DNA of 64,000 nt from CAZRVH01 sp964608325 (GCA_964608325.1 CAZSMX010000001.1:1-64000), one strand, 5' to 3'. Positions 15,914 to 24,701 are shown, numbered from the stretch's first letter. Numbers and translations: made by a program. Notes: a model not told the origin generated them from the letters alone.

Positions 15914-15942
15914 GCGTTTGGAAACGCGGGAGGAAACGAAGT

Positions 15943-16290
15943 TTAGGCCACTTGCGCTTCCGGTTTTTTGGGAGATGCGACGACTGCGGGACGGGCGATA
16001 GTCACGATCCTCGTGACACGATCGTACCTGGACAACGTCCATTCCGTTTCATCACATACGCGCTTGAGAACGCGATTAATCAGTTCGAACCCGAAGTAGT
16101 TCATCGGCAGATCGAACTCGTATGAATCCTGCGCCGGAATTCCGGGTTCAAGCTTGTGATGAGCTCGGACAAGCTTTGACGCGAAACAATCGAACAACAC
16201 AGATGTGAAGCATTGCTCCATCAATGGTCGGCGCTCACCGAGTCTGGATGCGCCTGCTTCGAGATCCTTCGCGGACGGAAAACTAGACAT
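15943..16290 (-). CDS. Hypothetical protein, 115 aa
   Basis: Starts MSSFPSAKDLEAG with GAGGGAG just upstream, a good ribosome-binding site that decides the start over a longer in-frame reading from 16392. The middle reads 'LMEQCFTSVLFDCFASKLVRAHHKLEPGIP', and the tail is 'VCDETEWTLSRYDRVTRIVTIARP' followed by a Pro/Lys-rich end. No family, signal peptide or membrane helix recognised. It has its own terminator. Confidence 0.65.
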   Translation of the reverse strand: MSSFPSAKDLEAGASRLGERRPLMEQCFTSVLFDCFASKLVRAHHKLEPGIPAQDSYEFDLPMNYFGFELINRVLKRVCDETEWTLSRYDRVTRIVTIARPAVVASPKKPEAQVA

Positions 16291-16503
16291 GGCTCCCTCG
16301 CTATGGTTTCCAAGGATCCGCAGGCGACGCGCCTGAAGACGACGCATACTCTGTCTATTCGCGGAAAAGAAGTCAAAGGAGATCGTATACAAGCCTTATA
16401 CTTTGTTTTACAGAAGCCCGTGCTGATCGTTGACATTTATTAAGGAAAAGGACTCAATATGTATGTCGGTCATTCCCTTCACAGCCATTCCGGAGGCATA
16501 GCC

Positions 16504-16761
16504 ATGGGTTGGATAGTCGCGGCGAACATTGCCCTGTTGCTCCTGAGTTTCGGACTTCTTCGCAAACAGAAGCAGCACCTTTGGCGCATGTGCGTCATGC
16601 TGCTTGGAAACCTGATAATACTTCGCATTATCGGGAACATCGATTTCCGCGAAGATACGACGATCATCTTCTTCGTCGAAGTGATCCTGTTGGTTCTGGC
16701 GACGGCACTGTTGCTCACCATGAGATTCGCGCCGAATGCGATTCGCTGGCGTGAAATCTGA
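16504..16761 (+). CDS. Small three-helix membrane protein
   Basis: An 85-residue product. GGAGG at about 16493-16497 sits seven bases before ATG 16504. A second in-frame ATG at 16459, also with a purine-rich AAGGA upstream, would add 15 residues. Three hydrophobic helices are visible ('WIVAANIALLLLSFGLL', 'MLLGNLIILRIIG', 'IIFFVEVILLVLATALLL'). No known family. A strong terminator follows at 16787-16818. Confidence 0.65.
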   Translation: MGWIVAANIALLLLSFGLLRKQKQHLWRMCVMLLGNLIILRIIGNIDFREDTTIIFFVEVILLVLATALLLTMRFAPNAIRWREI

Positions 16762-16786
16762 AGGCCGCTTCCGGTGACCGACGATG

Positions 16787-16818
16787 AAGGGTAGCTCTCG
16801 GGCTGCCCTTCTTTTTTT
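16787..16818 (+). terminator. Rho-independent terminator
   Basis: Stem AAGGGTAGC (16787-16795) with GCTGCCCTT (16802-16810) and a seven-T run (16812-16818). Confidence 0.9.
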
Positions 16819-16844
16819 ATACCGAAATAAGCTATCGTAGACCC

Positions 16845-17459
16845 ATGCAGAAAGGAGTCTTCATCGTCCTGGAAGGACCAGACGGCAGCGGCACCACGAG
16901 CCAGAGCAAATTGCTCGCGGAGCGTTTGCAGAAAGAAGGGCACGACGTTTTGCTCACGGCCGAGCCGACGACGGGACCCATCGGCGTCTTCATCCGCAAC
17001 CAACTGTCCGCGTCCGGCAACAGCGTCACCGCCGGCGCGTTGCAGCTCCTCTTCACGGCGGACCGCGCGTGGCACGTCGACACCGTCATCGAACCGGCCT
17101 TGAAGGAAGGAAAAATCGTCGTGTGCGAACGCTACGGCATTTCCACCGTGATCTACGGCGACGCGACGGGCCTCGACGGGAAATGGTTGGAGGCGGCGAA
17201 CGACAAGTTCCTCCAGCCGGACCTGCTCGTCGTCACGCTGCCGACGTTCGAGATCGCCATCGAACGCATCAACAAGCGCAAGGAAAAGGACATCATGGAG
17301 GAAAAGGTAGAACTGCAGCGGCGCATCCATGACCTGTACAGGAAGTACGTCGCGGACCATCCCGAATCCCCACTTGTGGATACGTCCGGAACGCTGGAGG
17401 AATCGGCCGAGGAGATTTACCGCGTCGTAGCGGCCGCAATCGAGCGAAAGAAGGCGTGA
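16845..17459 (+). CDS. tmk: Thymidylate kinase
   Basis: A 204-residue kinase that makes dTDP from dTMP with ATP. The P-loop is GPDGSGTTSQ, the family's 'LTAEPTTGPIGVFIR' follows, then the DRY-like catalytic segment reads CERYGISTVIYGDA, and the LID region is 'KRKEKDIMEEK'. Its ATG lies six bases after a TATCGT hexamer (16833-16838). folD follows 30 bases downstream; both belong to nucleotide and one-carbon metabolism. Confidence 0.96.
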   Translation: MQKGVFIVLEGPDGSGTTSQSKLLAERLQKEGHDVLLTAEPTTGPIGVFIRNQLSASGNSVTAGALQLLFTADRAWHVDTVIEPALKEGKIVVCERYGISTVIYGDATGLDGKWLEAANDKFLQPDLLVVTLPTFEIAIERINKRKEKDIMEEKVELQRRIHDLYRKYVADHPESPLVDTSGTLEESAEEIYRVVAAAIERKKA

Positions 17460-17489
17460 AATACTGCAAAAAGCATGTAGAATGCACGC

Positions 17490-18341
17490 ATGTCCGTACG
17501 TATTTTGAGTGGCAAGGAACCGGCAAACGAAATCCTGGCATCCGTGAAGGATGACATCAAGAAGCTCGACCCCAAGCTGGTGGTCGTGCAGGTAGGCCGT
17601 GATCCGGCATCGGACAGTTACATCCGCAAGAAGTTGGAAAGCTGCGCCGCCGTCGGCATGCGCAGCGAACACCGTACCTTCGGCGACGATGTGACGTTCG
17701 AAGAGCTCCTGGCGGAGGTGAAGTCGCTGAACGCCGACGCGGACGTCACCGGATTCATCATCCAACTCCCCCTGCCGAAGCACCTGGAAACGAAGCAGCC
17801 GCAGCTCTTCCGCGCCATCGATCCCTACAAGGACGTGGACGGTTTCACGGCCTACAACCTGGGCAAGGCGCTCATTTCCACGGAGTTCGAACACCTTCCG
17901 CCCGCCACTCCGGCCGGCGTCATCGAACTGTTGAAATTTTACGGAATTTCCGTGGAATCCAAGCACGTGGTGGTCATCGGACAGAGCAACATCGTCGGCA
18001 AACCGATCTCCGTCATGCTCATGAACCGCGGGGCGACGGTGACCATGTGCCATGCCGCGACGAAGGACCTGGCGCACTACACGAAGCAGGCAGACATCCT
18101 CGTCAGCGCCGTCGGCAAGAACAGCATGATCACCGCCGACATGGTGAAGGAAGGGGCGGTACTCATCGACATCGGCATGTCGCGCCATGCGGACGGACAC
18201 ATGTCCGGCGACATGGATTACGACAACTTGCTCGACACGGCATCGGCGATCACGCCGGTACCCGGAGGAGTCGGTCCCATGACCGTCGCGTGCCTCATCA
18301 AAAACTGCGTCACCGCGAAGAAGCGGCAAATGGCAAAGTGA
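17490..18341 (+). CDS. folD: Methylene-THF dehydrogenase/cyclohydrolase FolD
   Basis: A 283-residue bifunctional enzyme interconverting 5,10-methylene-THF, methenyl-THF and 10-formyl-THF. Family signatures visible are 'DPASDSYIRKKLESCAAVGM' (with the Y/K catalytic segment), 'GFIIQLPLPKHL', 'PYKDVDGF', 'PATPAGVIELL', the NADP site 'VVIGQSNIVGKPISVMLMNRGATV' and 'ITPVPGGVGPMTVACLI'. TAGAAT (17478-17483) lies six bases before the ATG, so it may have its own leaderless promoter. It could supply 10-formyl-THF to the PurN-like protein at 24826. Confidence 0.97.
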   Translation: MSVRILSGKEPANEILASVKDDIKKLDPKLVVVQVGRDPASDSYIRKKLESCAAVGMRSEHRTFGDDVTFEELLAEVKSLNADADVTGFIIQLPLPKHLETKQPQLFRAIDPYKDVDGFTAYNLGKALISTEFEHLPPATPAGVIELLKFYGISVESKHVVVIGQSNIVGKPISVMLMNRGATVTMCHAATKDLAHYTKQADILVSAVGKNSMITADMVKEGAVLIDIGMSRHADGHMSGDMDYDNLLDTASAITPVPGGVGPMTVACLIKNCVTAKKRQMAK

Positions 18342-18833
18342 TCACAACGGCATCTTATACCTTGACGCGTTGCGCATGCCGCGAAGCATATGCTTCAGCT
18401 TTTTGTAGCAATCGTCGCTGATTTTGCCGGTCGTTATTTTCACCACCAGCAATTGTCGCAACAGCTCGTCGACGTCCGCGGGATTGCTTTGCAGCGCCTC
18501 GCGCGTAGCCCGCGCTTCACGTTCGATCATCCCCTGCTTCAGCTGGATCACTTTGTGAAGGGACACGCGCGTTTCTCTTTTCTCGGCAGTCAGCAATGCA
18601 AACAAATCGATACCCGCATCCAGGTTCTTGGCATTCGCCACGTTAACGCGCATGTCGATGCCCAATTTCTCGGCCTCGCCTGCGGGCTCGTCCAACGTTG
18701 AAGTCACCATCGATACCGGGTAATCCGGCGTCGCAATGGCGTTGATCGTCATGTCGTCTGTTTTCTCACGTTTGTCCTCGGTAAGCGGAGGCTCTTCGGA
18801 AATATCCAAAACGGCGGTGGAAGGGGTGTTCAT
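18342..18833 (-). CDS. Hypothetical protein, 163 aa
   Basis: A polar cytoplasmic protein converging on folD with no gap. The N-terminal ~80 residues look disordered and acidic. The C-terminal half is helical and basic ('HKVIQLKQGMIEREARATREAL', 'ADVDELLRQLLVVKI', 'CYKKLKHMLRGMRNASRYK'), possibly nucleic-acid or protein binding. No family recognised. About 150 bases between it and prfA hold no gene. Confidence 0.6.
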   Translation of the reverse strand: MNTPSTAVLDISEEPPLTEDKREKTDDMTINAIATPDYPVSMVTSTLDEPAGEAEKLGIDMRVNVANAKNLDAGIDLFALLTAEKRETRVSLHKVIQLKQGMIEREARATREALQSNPADVDELLRQLLVVKITTGKISDDCYKKLKHMLRGMRNASRYKMPL

Positions 18834-18984
18834 AGAACCTACTCATGCTACCCCTCCCTCAAACCGCTGCAAGTGGCTACGGGCAGGTACAAACACCGGA
18901 TTCATAAAGTGTTCAGGAGCTTGCTTGGGATGGGTTATAGACCAGTCCCCTCTTTTCCTTGTTGTTCACATTTTTTATACAATC

Positions 18985-20046
18985 TTAGATCTTCAGATCT
19001 GCAAGCCGTTTTTCCTGGTCTGCAGCCTTTAAAGCATCGATTACGGGACCTATTGCCCCTTCCATGATTCCAGGCAGGTTGTGGAAACTCGCGCCGATGC
19101 GGTGATCGGTCAGGCGGTCCTGGGGGAAGTTGTAGGTACGGATCTTCTCGCTCCTGTCCCCGCTTCCCACTTGGGACGAGCGCAGATCCCCGCTCTCCTT
19201 CGCCCGGCGCTCCGCCTCGGCCGCGTACAGGCGCGTGCGAAGAAGCTCCATGGCCCTCGCACGATTTTTTAGCTGGCTGCGTTCCGTCTGGCACGCAACC
19301 GCGAGTCCCGTCGGGATATGCGTGATGCGCACGGCGGATTCCGTCTTGTTCACGTGCTGTCCGCCGGCGCCTCCGGCGCGGAACGTGTCGATGCGGAGGT
19401 CCTCGTTGCGGATCGTGAAGTCCATCTCCTCCGCCTCCGGAAGGACCGCGACGGTCGCCGCGGACGTATGGACCCGCCCCTTGTTTTCCGTGGCCGGAAT
19501 GCGTTGCACGCGGTGTACGCCTCCTTCGAATTTCAGATCGCCGTAGACGCCGCTCCCCTCTACGCGCACCACCGCCTCCTTGATACCGCCCGTGTCGCTG
19601 TCCGCCTTGTCGATGAGCTCCGCGACCCATCCTTTCTGTTCCGCGTATCGCAGGTACATGCGCAGTAATTCCGCCGCGAACAACGACGCCTCCTCCCCTC
19701 CCGTTCCCGCGCGCACCTCGATGACGGCGTTGCGATCGTCCATGGGATCCTTCGGCACCAGGAAGCTGCGCATATCTTCTTCCAGCTGCGGGATCACCTC
19801 CTTCATCTTCCGGATTTCCTCCTCCGCCATCATTTTTAGTTCCAAGTCCATCAGCAGCGCCTCGGAATCCCTGATCGCTCGCTGCGCCTCCTGGTACTTA
19901 TGCAACTTGTGCACGAGGGGCTCCAGGTATGCGGAACGCTTACCCAGGCGCGCAACCTCGGAGGGTTTGCCGAAGATCGACGGATCCTGCAGCTGGCGCT
20001 GGATGTCCGCGTATTCGTCCGCCAATGCTTTGAGCGCTTCGATCAT
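18985..20046 (-). CDS. prfA: Peptide chain release factor 1
   Basis: A 353-residue RF1 that reads UAA and UAG and triggers peptide release. The catalytic GGQ motif is in 'GAGGQHVNKTESAVRITHIP'. The codon-recognition motif of RF1 (P-A-T) is in 'RVQRIPATENKGRVHTSAA'. The start MIEALKALADEY is preferred over an extension of ten codons. RF1 plus the frequent use of TGA as a terminal codon argue for the standard code, unlike Gracilibacteria or Absconditabacteria. Confidence 0.97.
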   Translation of the reverse strand: MIEALKALADEYADIQRQLQDPSIFGKPSEVARLGKRSAYLEPLVHKLHKYQEAQRAIRDSEALLMDLELKMMAEEEIRKMKEVIPQLEEDMRSFLVPKDPMDDRNAVIEVRAGTGGEEASLFAAELLRMYLRYAEQKGWVAELIDKADSDTGGIKEAVVRVEGSGVYGDLKFEGGVHRVQRIPATENKGRVHTSAATVAVLPEAEEMDFTIRNEDLRIDTFRAGGAGGQHVNKTESAVRITHIPTGLAVACQTERSQLKNRARAMELLRTRLYAAEAERRAKESGDLRSSQVGSGDRSEKIRTYNFPQDRLTDHRIGASFHNLPGIMEGAIGPVIDALKAADQEKRLADLKI

Positions 20047-20094
20047 AAAAAGGTACCTTCGAAGGAAGGATAGCAAAAAGAACCGGCGAAAGCG

Positions 20095-20682
20095 CTACAT
20101 CACGGGCACGATCGGCTCCGACCTCATTTCCGGAGGCAGTTCGCTCGGCGGCACTTCGGGACCGAGTACGACGCCCTTCAGTACGGCCATGCAAGACGGC
20201 GAAACGACCGCCTTCACCAAGAGGCGATGCGCGTTCCTGGCAGATTCAAGCTCGCGGCCGATACCTTCCTCGACGAAGTACTGCGCAAGGTCCGGAATGG
20301 ATACGGCGACGCTCTGGATACTTCCCTGGTTGATCCACATCGACACGTTTCCACGCAGACATACTTGTCCTTCCTTCAATGCGGGCTGCTTTTTGGACAC
20401 GGCTACGCGTTCGTAGATATCTCCTTTCTTTTCGAGAACGAGGAACACAGGCTGCACCACGTCATCCTCACCGGCCGACACCTCCGAATACTTGATGCCG
20501 GCGGCGGCTTCATACCCCAATGTCACGTAATCGCCGCGGAACATGGAACGCGGGTCCACGGGCACGGTGCGCAACGTGATCTCCGTCCCCGATGACGTCA
20601 GAAGGACGTACGGGACGAAGAGTCCGAAGATGGCCAGGAGTTCGAAGAGAATGCCGACGAGGAATCCGGTGCGACGTCTCAT
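20095..20682 (-). CDS. GDYXXLXY family membrane-anchored protein
   Basis: A 195-residue protein with one N-terminal helix ('FLVGILFELLAIFGLFVPYVL') and an exported beta domain carrying the family-defining motif in 'DPRSMFRGDYVTLGYE'. The family function is unknown. It usually sits next to a DUF2157 membrane protein, as here. Its start overlaps the DUF2157 stop by 4 bases, so the two are translationally coupled. Confidence 0.92.
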   Translation of the reverse strand: MRRRTGFLVGILFELLAIFGLFVPYVLLTSSGTEITLRTVPVDPRSMFRGDYVTLGYEAAAGIKYSEVSAGEDDVVQPVFLVLEKKGDIYERVAVSKKQPALKEGQVCLRGNVSMWINQGSIQSVAVSIPDLAQYFVEEGIGRELESARNAHRLLVKAVVSPSCMAVLKGVVLGPEVPPSELPPEMRSEPIVPVM

Positions 20683-21884
20683 GGTTTCGTGATGGAAGTG
20701 ACGAGTTTGCGGCGCTGCCTTTCAAGGACGGCACTGAGAACGAGGATCAAAACGCCACCGAGGATGAACGCGATGGAGCGGTCCAGGAGTTGGAACGCCC
20801 AGGAGAAGTACTGGATGAGGATGGCGAACGCGAGCCCGATGATGCCCATGTTGATGTATCCCGGAAGGCGCAGCATCGTGCCGTACCAGATGACCGTCAT
20901 GAGGAGGACGAACGCGAGCAGCACGTGCACGACGTACAGGCCGGACACCATGGGAGGAGAATTCATATAGGAAACTTCGAATCCCATTGCCTGGGGCACG
21001 TGTGCGATGCCGTACAGGAAAACGAGATACAAGCCGAGTGCTGCGATTGCGTAGTGTCCCTGGGGCGTTTGGAATTTCCCTTTGATCATCGCTCCTATGG
21101 AGAGGAACACCGAGACCGCGATGATGATGACGGCAATACGGTCGAAGGTCAGGTCGAAGATCGGGAAGAACACTTCCTTATCGACGGTGGAAACGACGAC
21201 CGAGAAAAGCACCAGGAAAATACCCCAATGGAACAAGGTCGATTCCCCGAAGCGCAGATGATTATGGGAACGATGCACCACCGCGAGCGACGTGAGTCCG
21301 AGGCCGATGACCGGCAGGAGGCTCAGGATGTTGGTCCTTTCATTGAAGAGGAACTCCAATTCCGAAAACCCGAGCGCCACTTCGGTACGAAGCCATCCAA
21401 GGAAGAAGATGAAGAGGGGTACGGACAGCCACAGGTGTAACTTTGATTCCAAGATATAGGCGAAGAACGCCGCGCCGAGGAACCACAGCATCATGCCCCA
21501 CCAGAAATTCAGCGGCAGGTTGTAGATCTGCCCGATGAGGAAAATACTCGCCCCGAAGACGAATACGTTGACGAAGAGAAGGGCGAGCCCGGTTTTCTCG
21601 TACGTTTTCTTTTCATACGCGTAGTAATACCCGATCCAGCCGGTGCCAAGCATGGCGACCATCAGGATGAGGACCTTGAACAGCGGCGTCAGGGAACTCC
21701 AGTTGCTTGCGACGAACAGGATGACCCCCAGTCCCACGAGCACGGCGCCGAGAGCCGAGAAGATGCGGATAGCGTGGTTGGAATCGGCTTCCGGAAGAGA
21801 TGCGCGCAGTTCTTCGACTTTCTTTTTCGTAAGGTGCCCTTCCTTCTCCCAGTGTTCCAATGCCCGATAAACGGATAGTGCCAT
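20679..21884 (-). CDS. DUF2157 family multi-spanning membrane protein
   Basis: A 401-residue protein. The N-terminal soluble part ('LEHWEKEGHLTKKKVEELRASL') is the DUF2157 signature, and about ten to twelve membrane helices follow. TATAGT (21891-21896) lies six bases before the ATG, which suggests a leaderless message. It forms a coupled two-gene unit with the GDYXXLXY protein. Role unknown; an envelope transporter or sensor are possibilities. Confidence 0.9.
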   Translation of the reverse strand: MALSVYRALEHWEKEGHLTKKKVEELRASLPEADSNHAIRIFSALGAVLVGLGVILFVASNWSSLTPLFKVLILMVAMLGTGWIGYYYAYEKKTYEKTGLALLFVNVFVFGASIFLIGQIYNLPLNFWWGMMLWFLGAAFFAYILESKLHLWLSVPLFIFFLGWLRTEVALGFSELEFLFNERTNILSLLPVIGLGLTSLAVVHRSHNHLRFGESTLFHWGIFLVLFSVVVSTVDKEVFFPIFDLTFDRIAVIIIAVSVFLSIGAMIKGKFQTPQGHYAIAALGLYLVFLYGIAHVPQAMGFEVSYMNSPPMVSGLYVVHVLLAFVLLMTVIWYGTMLRLPGYINMGIIGLAFAILIQYFSWAFQLLDRSIAFILGGVLILVLSAVLERQRRKLVTSITKP

Positions 21885-21944
21885 GGGGTGACTATAGGAT
21901 TCTTCCTATTATTTGTCGATGATAAACGAAGCAAAATTGGCTTG

Positions 21945-21965
21945 TAGCTTCGTTCGCTTCATTAG
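21945..21965 (+). repeat. Third copy of the 21-bp intergenic repeat (one mismatch)
   Basis: Matches 2145-2165 and 13617-13637 except for one base (C for A at position 11). An inverted partner, ACGAAGC, lies 15-20 bases upstream. It ends only 11 bases before the -10 of mnmA. Confidence 0.7.
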
Positions 21966-21988
21966 AAATAGATCTTTATAATGGTTTC

Positions 21989-23080
21989 ATGAGAATCCTC
22001 GTGGCACTGTCGGGCGGCATCGATTCCAGCACGGTCGCGCATCTGTTGAAAGAACAGGGGCACGACCTCGTGGCCGTGCGCTTCACGCTGTGGAGCGATC
22101 CGCTGGCGCCGAGCATCGCGGAAATCTTGCCGAGCAAGTGCTGCAACGCGCAGACCGCGTACCGCACGCGCCAGGTGGCGGAGACACTCGGCATCCCGTT
22201 GCACATCGTCGACCTCGAAAGCGAATTCAAGGAACACGTCGTCGATCCTTTCTTGGACGGATACAGGAAGGGACTGACGCCCAATCCGTGCATCCGCTGC
22301 AACCGCGAGATCAAGTTCGGCCGATTGCTGGAGCTGGCGGACGAGTACGGATGCGAAAAACTCGCGACCGGACATTACGCGCGCGTCGCGGAGGAGACCT
22401 TGGGCGACGGAACGAAGCGCAATCTTTTGCTGGAAGCGGTCGATGCACGCAAGGACCAGAGCTACTACCTGTACGGACTCACGCAGGAACAGCTGTCTCG
22501 CGTCCTGTTCCCGTTGGGAGGAATGCAGAAGCAGGAAGTGTTCGAACTCGCCAAGCATTTCGGCGTACCGTTCGACGAGGAGTACCGCGAGAGCCAGGAC
22601 TTGTGCTTCTTCCCCGAAAAGAAACCCGAGGAATTCCTGAAGCGTTATCTGGCGGATTCGTTGGTTCCGGGATCAATCGTGCGCAAGGACGGAACCGTTG
22701 TCGGAACGCACAAGGGCTTGCCCCTCTACACCGTCGGTCAGCGCCGCGGACTCGGCATCGGCGGGCTGACGATCCCTTTGGAAGTGGTCTCGAAAAACAC
22801 GGAGACGAACGAGCTGATTGTCGAGGAGCAAAAAAAGACGCAGCTGGACGGCGTTTCCTTGCACGACATCCGCTGGGTATCTTGGCAGCCGAATGAGAAC
22901 GAAGAAGTCGCGTTCGAATGCCGCGTTCGATCCTTATCCGAGCGCAAAAAAGGCACTCTGACCTACAGCGGGACCTCCGGGGAGTTCCGTTTCGACACCC
23001 CCAATCCGCCGCTCGCGCCGGGCCAGTCGTTGGTGCTGTACAGGGGGCAGGAAGTGGTGGGAGGAGGCGTCATGAAATAA
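21989..23080 (+). CDS. mnmA: tRNA-specific 2-thiouridylase MnmA
   Basis: A 363-residue enzyme that thiolates U34 of tRNAs for Lys, Glu and Gln. The PP-loop reads ALSGGIDSSTVAHLL (Ile in place of the usual Val). The catalytic cysteines are in NPCIRCNREIKFG and 'ESQDLCFF'. 'DQSYYLYGL' and 'YTVGQRRGLGIGG' are also diagnostic. A consensus TATAAT (21977-21982) lies exactly six bases before the ATG with no ribosome-binding site, the clearest leaderless candidate in the window. Confidence 0.97.
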   Translation: MRILVALSGGIDSSTVAHLLKEQGHDLVAVRFTLWSDPLAPSIAEILPSKCCNAQTAYRTRQVAETLGIPLHIVDLESEFKEHVVDPFLDGYRKGLTPNPCIRCNREIKFGRLLELADEYGCEKLATGHYARVAEETLGDGTKRNLLLEAVDARKDQSYYLYGLTQEQLSRVLFPLGGMQKQEVFELAKHFGVPFDEEYRESQDLCFFPEKKPEEFLKRYLADSLVPGSIVRKDGTVVGTHKGLPLYTVGQRRGLGIGGLTIPLEVVSKNTETNELIVEEQKKTQLDGVSLHDIRWVSWQPNENEEVAFECRVRSLSERKKGTLTYSGTSGEFRFDTPNPPLAPGQSLVLYRGQEVVGGGVMK

Positions 23081-23171
23081 ACCGAGGAAAGAGGCCGTTT
23101 AAAGGCATACAAACGTGGTATACTCGCATACTTTCACCCTGGAATTATTTCACGGTTTTTGCTATAATAAC

Positions 23172-24485
23172 TTGATACCTAAGCCACATTCCCCGCACCG
23201 GGCAGAGTACGACGACCAGGGCAACATCATGCTCCCCGGCTCGGCCGCACCGATGCGCGAGCCAATGGTCGAAATGGAAGTGATCGCGGAGATCCCCGAT
23301 TCGACGTTCCGCGCGTATGAAAAAGAAACGATCGAGGTTCCGAACGTACGCGAGACGGCGACATGGGAAATAATCCCCGATACTGATGAAGAAATGACCA
23401 GCTGGACCGCGCCCATCCTGGAAGAAGAAGCGGCGGTCGTGACGATCGCGTCGGAAGCGGCGCCGACCCCCCGACATGTTTGGCGCGAGATCAGGAGCGA
23501 TCTTTTGAACGTGACCGGACAGATTTTGGAGGAAGGCGAGAAGCAGTACAAGGCGAGCCTGCAGGACGGTGTCCTGCTCGGAAAAGGAATCAAGGCCACC
23601 GTCCGCGACGGCGCGAAGTCATTCAAGGAATTCATGGTCCAGCCGGTGTGGGTGCCGGGGCGCAAAAACAAGCCCAAGCAGTACAGCCGCGGAACACTCT
23701 TCTTCCTGGATATTTTCCGCTTCGGCGGAACGTTCGCGACGCTGTTCATCACACTGTTCTTCGTGCTGAACTACCAGAGCTTCTGGGCGATCGCGATGGC
23801 GAAGATCGACCCGGTCACGAGCATCACGACCGGAAAGGAACTCGCTTCCGAAATGGACGATACGCTCGCGCAGAGCCTGACGAACGCACCCGCACTGGGC
23901 AGCCTCGACGATTCTTCGCTACTCAATTATCTGCCGAATGTGGGACCCCCGGAAAACCGCATCGTCATCCCGAAATTGGGACTGAACGTACCCATCGTCA
24001 TCCCTCCCATCGACGCGCTTTTGAAAGAAGACTGGACGAAGCTTGAAGAGGAAATCCAAACGGGACTCCAGGACGGCGTCGTTCATTATCCGGGCACCGC
24101 GCAGCCGGGACAGGCGGGCAACTTCTTCGTGACGGGACACAGCTCGTACTTCCCTTGGGCACCGGGCAGGTTCAAGTCCGTCTTCGCCCGCCTGCCGGAG
24201 TTGGAAGTCGGCGACGAATACTGGGTGTTCTACGGCGGGGACAAGTTCCGCTACGTCGTACAGGGCAAAAAGGAAATCAACCCGAATGACGTGACGGCGC
24301 TGGATCAACCGATCAACAAGCGTATCTCCAGCCTCATGACATGCACGCCGGTGGGCACGACGTTGCGACGCCTTATCATCTCCGCGCAGGAGGTGGACCC
24401 GGTTACGGGACTCGCCATGGAAGTCGGCGAACACCAGACGGAGCAGGCCCTGCCGAAGATGAACTTACAAATGTTGCCGATCTAA
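23172..24485 (+). CDS. Sortase-family transpeptidase with long cytoplasmic N-terminus
   Basis: About 437 residues. Residues ~1-185 are charged and cytoplasmic, one membrane helix follows ('FGGTFATLFITLFFVLN'), then an exported sortase domain. That domain has 'NRIVIPKLGLNVPIV', the catalytic His in FVTGHSSYFPW, and Cys and Arg in LMTCTPVGTTLRRLII. Sortases cleave a C-terminal sorting signal and attach the protein to the wall or to another protein. The start is uncertain: TTG at 23172 is three bases after TATAAT (23163-23168), an ATA at 23175 has ideal leaderless spacing, GTG 23115 is upstream of the promoter, and ATG 23229 is the first ATG. Confidence 0.9.
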   Translation: MIPKPHSPHRAEYDDQGNIMLPGSAAPMREPMVEMEVIAEIPDSTFRAYEKETIEVPNVRETATWEIIPDTDEEMTSWTAPILEEEAAVVTIASEAAPTPRHVWREIRSDLLNVTGQILEEGEKQYKASLQDGVLLGKGIKATVRDGAKSFKEFMVQPVWVPGRKNKPKQYSRGTLFFLDIFRFGGTFATLFITLFFVLNYQSFWAIAMAKIDPVTSITTGKELASEMDDTLAQSLTNAPALGSLDDSSLLNYLPNVGPPENRIVIPKLGLNVPIVIPPIDALLKEDWTKLEEEIQTGLQDGVVHYPGTAQPGQAGNFFVTGHSSYFPWAPGRFKSVFARLPELEVGDEYWVFYGGDKFRYVVQGKKEINPNDVTALDQPINKRISSLMTCTPVGTTLRRLIISAQEVDPVTGLAMEVGEHQTEQALPKMNLQMLPI

Positions 24486-24486
24486 T

Positions 24487-24514
24487 CTCAAGGAAAACCC
24501 AGGTTTTCCTTGAG
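24487..24514 (+). terminator. Perfect 13-bp hairpin after the sortase gene
   Basis: CTCAAGGAAAACC (24487-24499) pairs perfectly with GGTTTTCCTTGAG (24502-24514), one base after the sortase stop. There is no T run, so it may be a stabilising 3' hairpin or an atypical terminator. Confidence 0.65.
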
Positions 24515-24613
24515 GAATCCTTTCCTGCAGGGAGTGTTTTCTGTTCGGGTAAAGCCCTCGTTCAACACAATTATTTGATCTATACTCTGCATGTTCCTTT
24601 ACTTAACAAAGTC

Positions 24614-24701
24614 GTACCGAACGAGCGCTACGCGCGAAGTACGGGTACTCCTTGCCGGAAAGAGAGCTCATGAGAGAAAATCCTGAATCTCGGCTCTCAT
24701 G
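24614..24701 (+). ncRNA. 88-nt structured element, copy A (upstream of tRNA-Leu)
   Basis: Aligns without gaps to 51927-52014. Helix P1 is GTACC (24614-24618) with GGTAC (24644-24648); copy B has CTTCC with GGAAG, four of the five pairs changed yet still complementary. P2 is GCGC-TAC-GCGC (24625-24635). A conserved TTGCCGGA lies between. P3 is CATGAGAG (24669-24676) with CTCTCATG (24694-24701); copy B has CATGAAAG/CTTTCATG. TATACT (24581-24586) could be its -10. It ends six bases before the tRNA, so RNase P cleavage could release it. The orientation is provisional. Confidence 0.6.

Noticed and set aside
18985..20046. Alternative genetic code (UGA read as an amino acid)
   Set aside because: Several well-defined genes end at TGA exactly where the family ends (tmk, folD, ftsK), so UGA acts as a stop.
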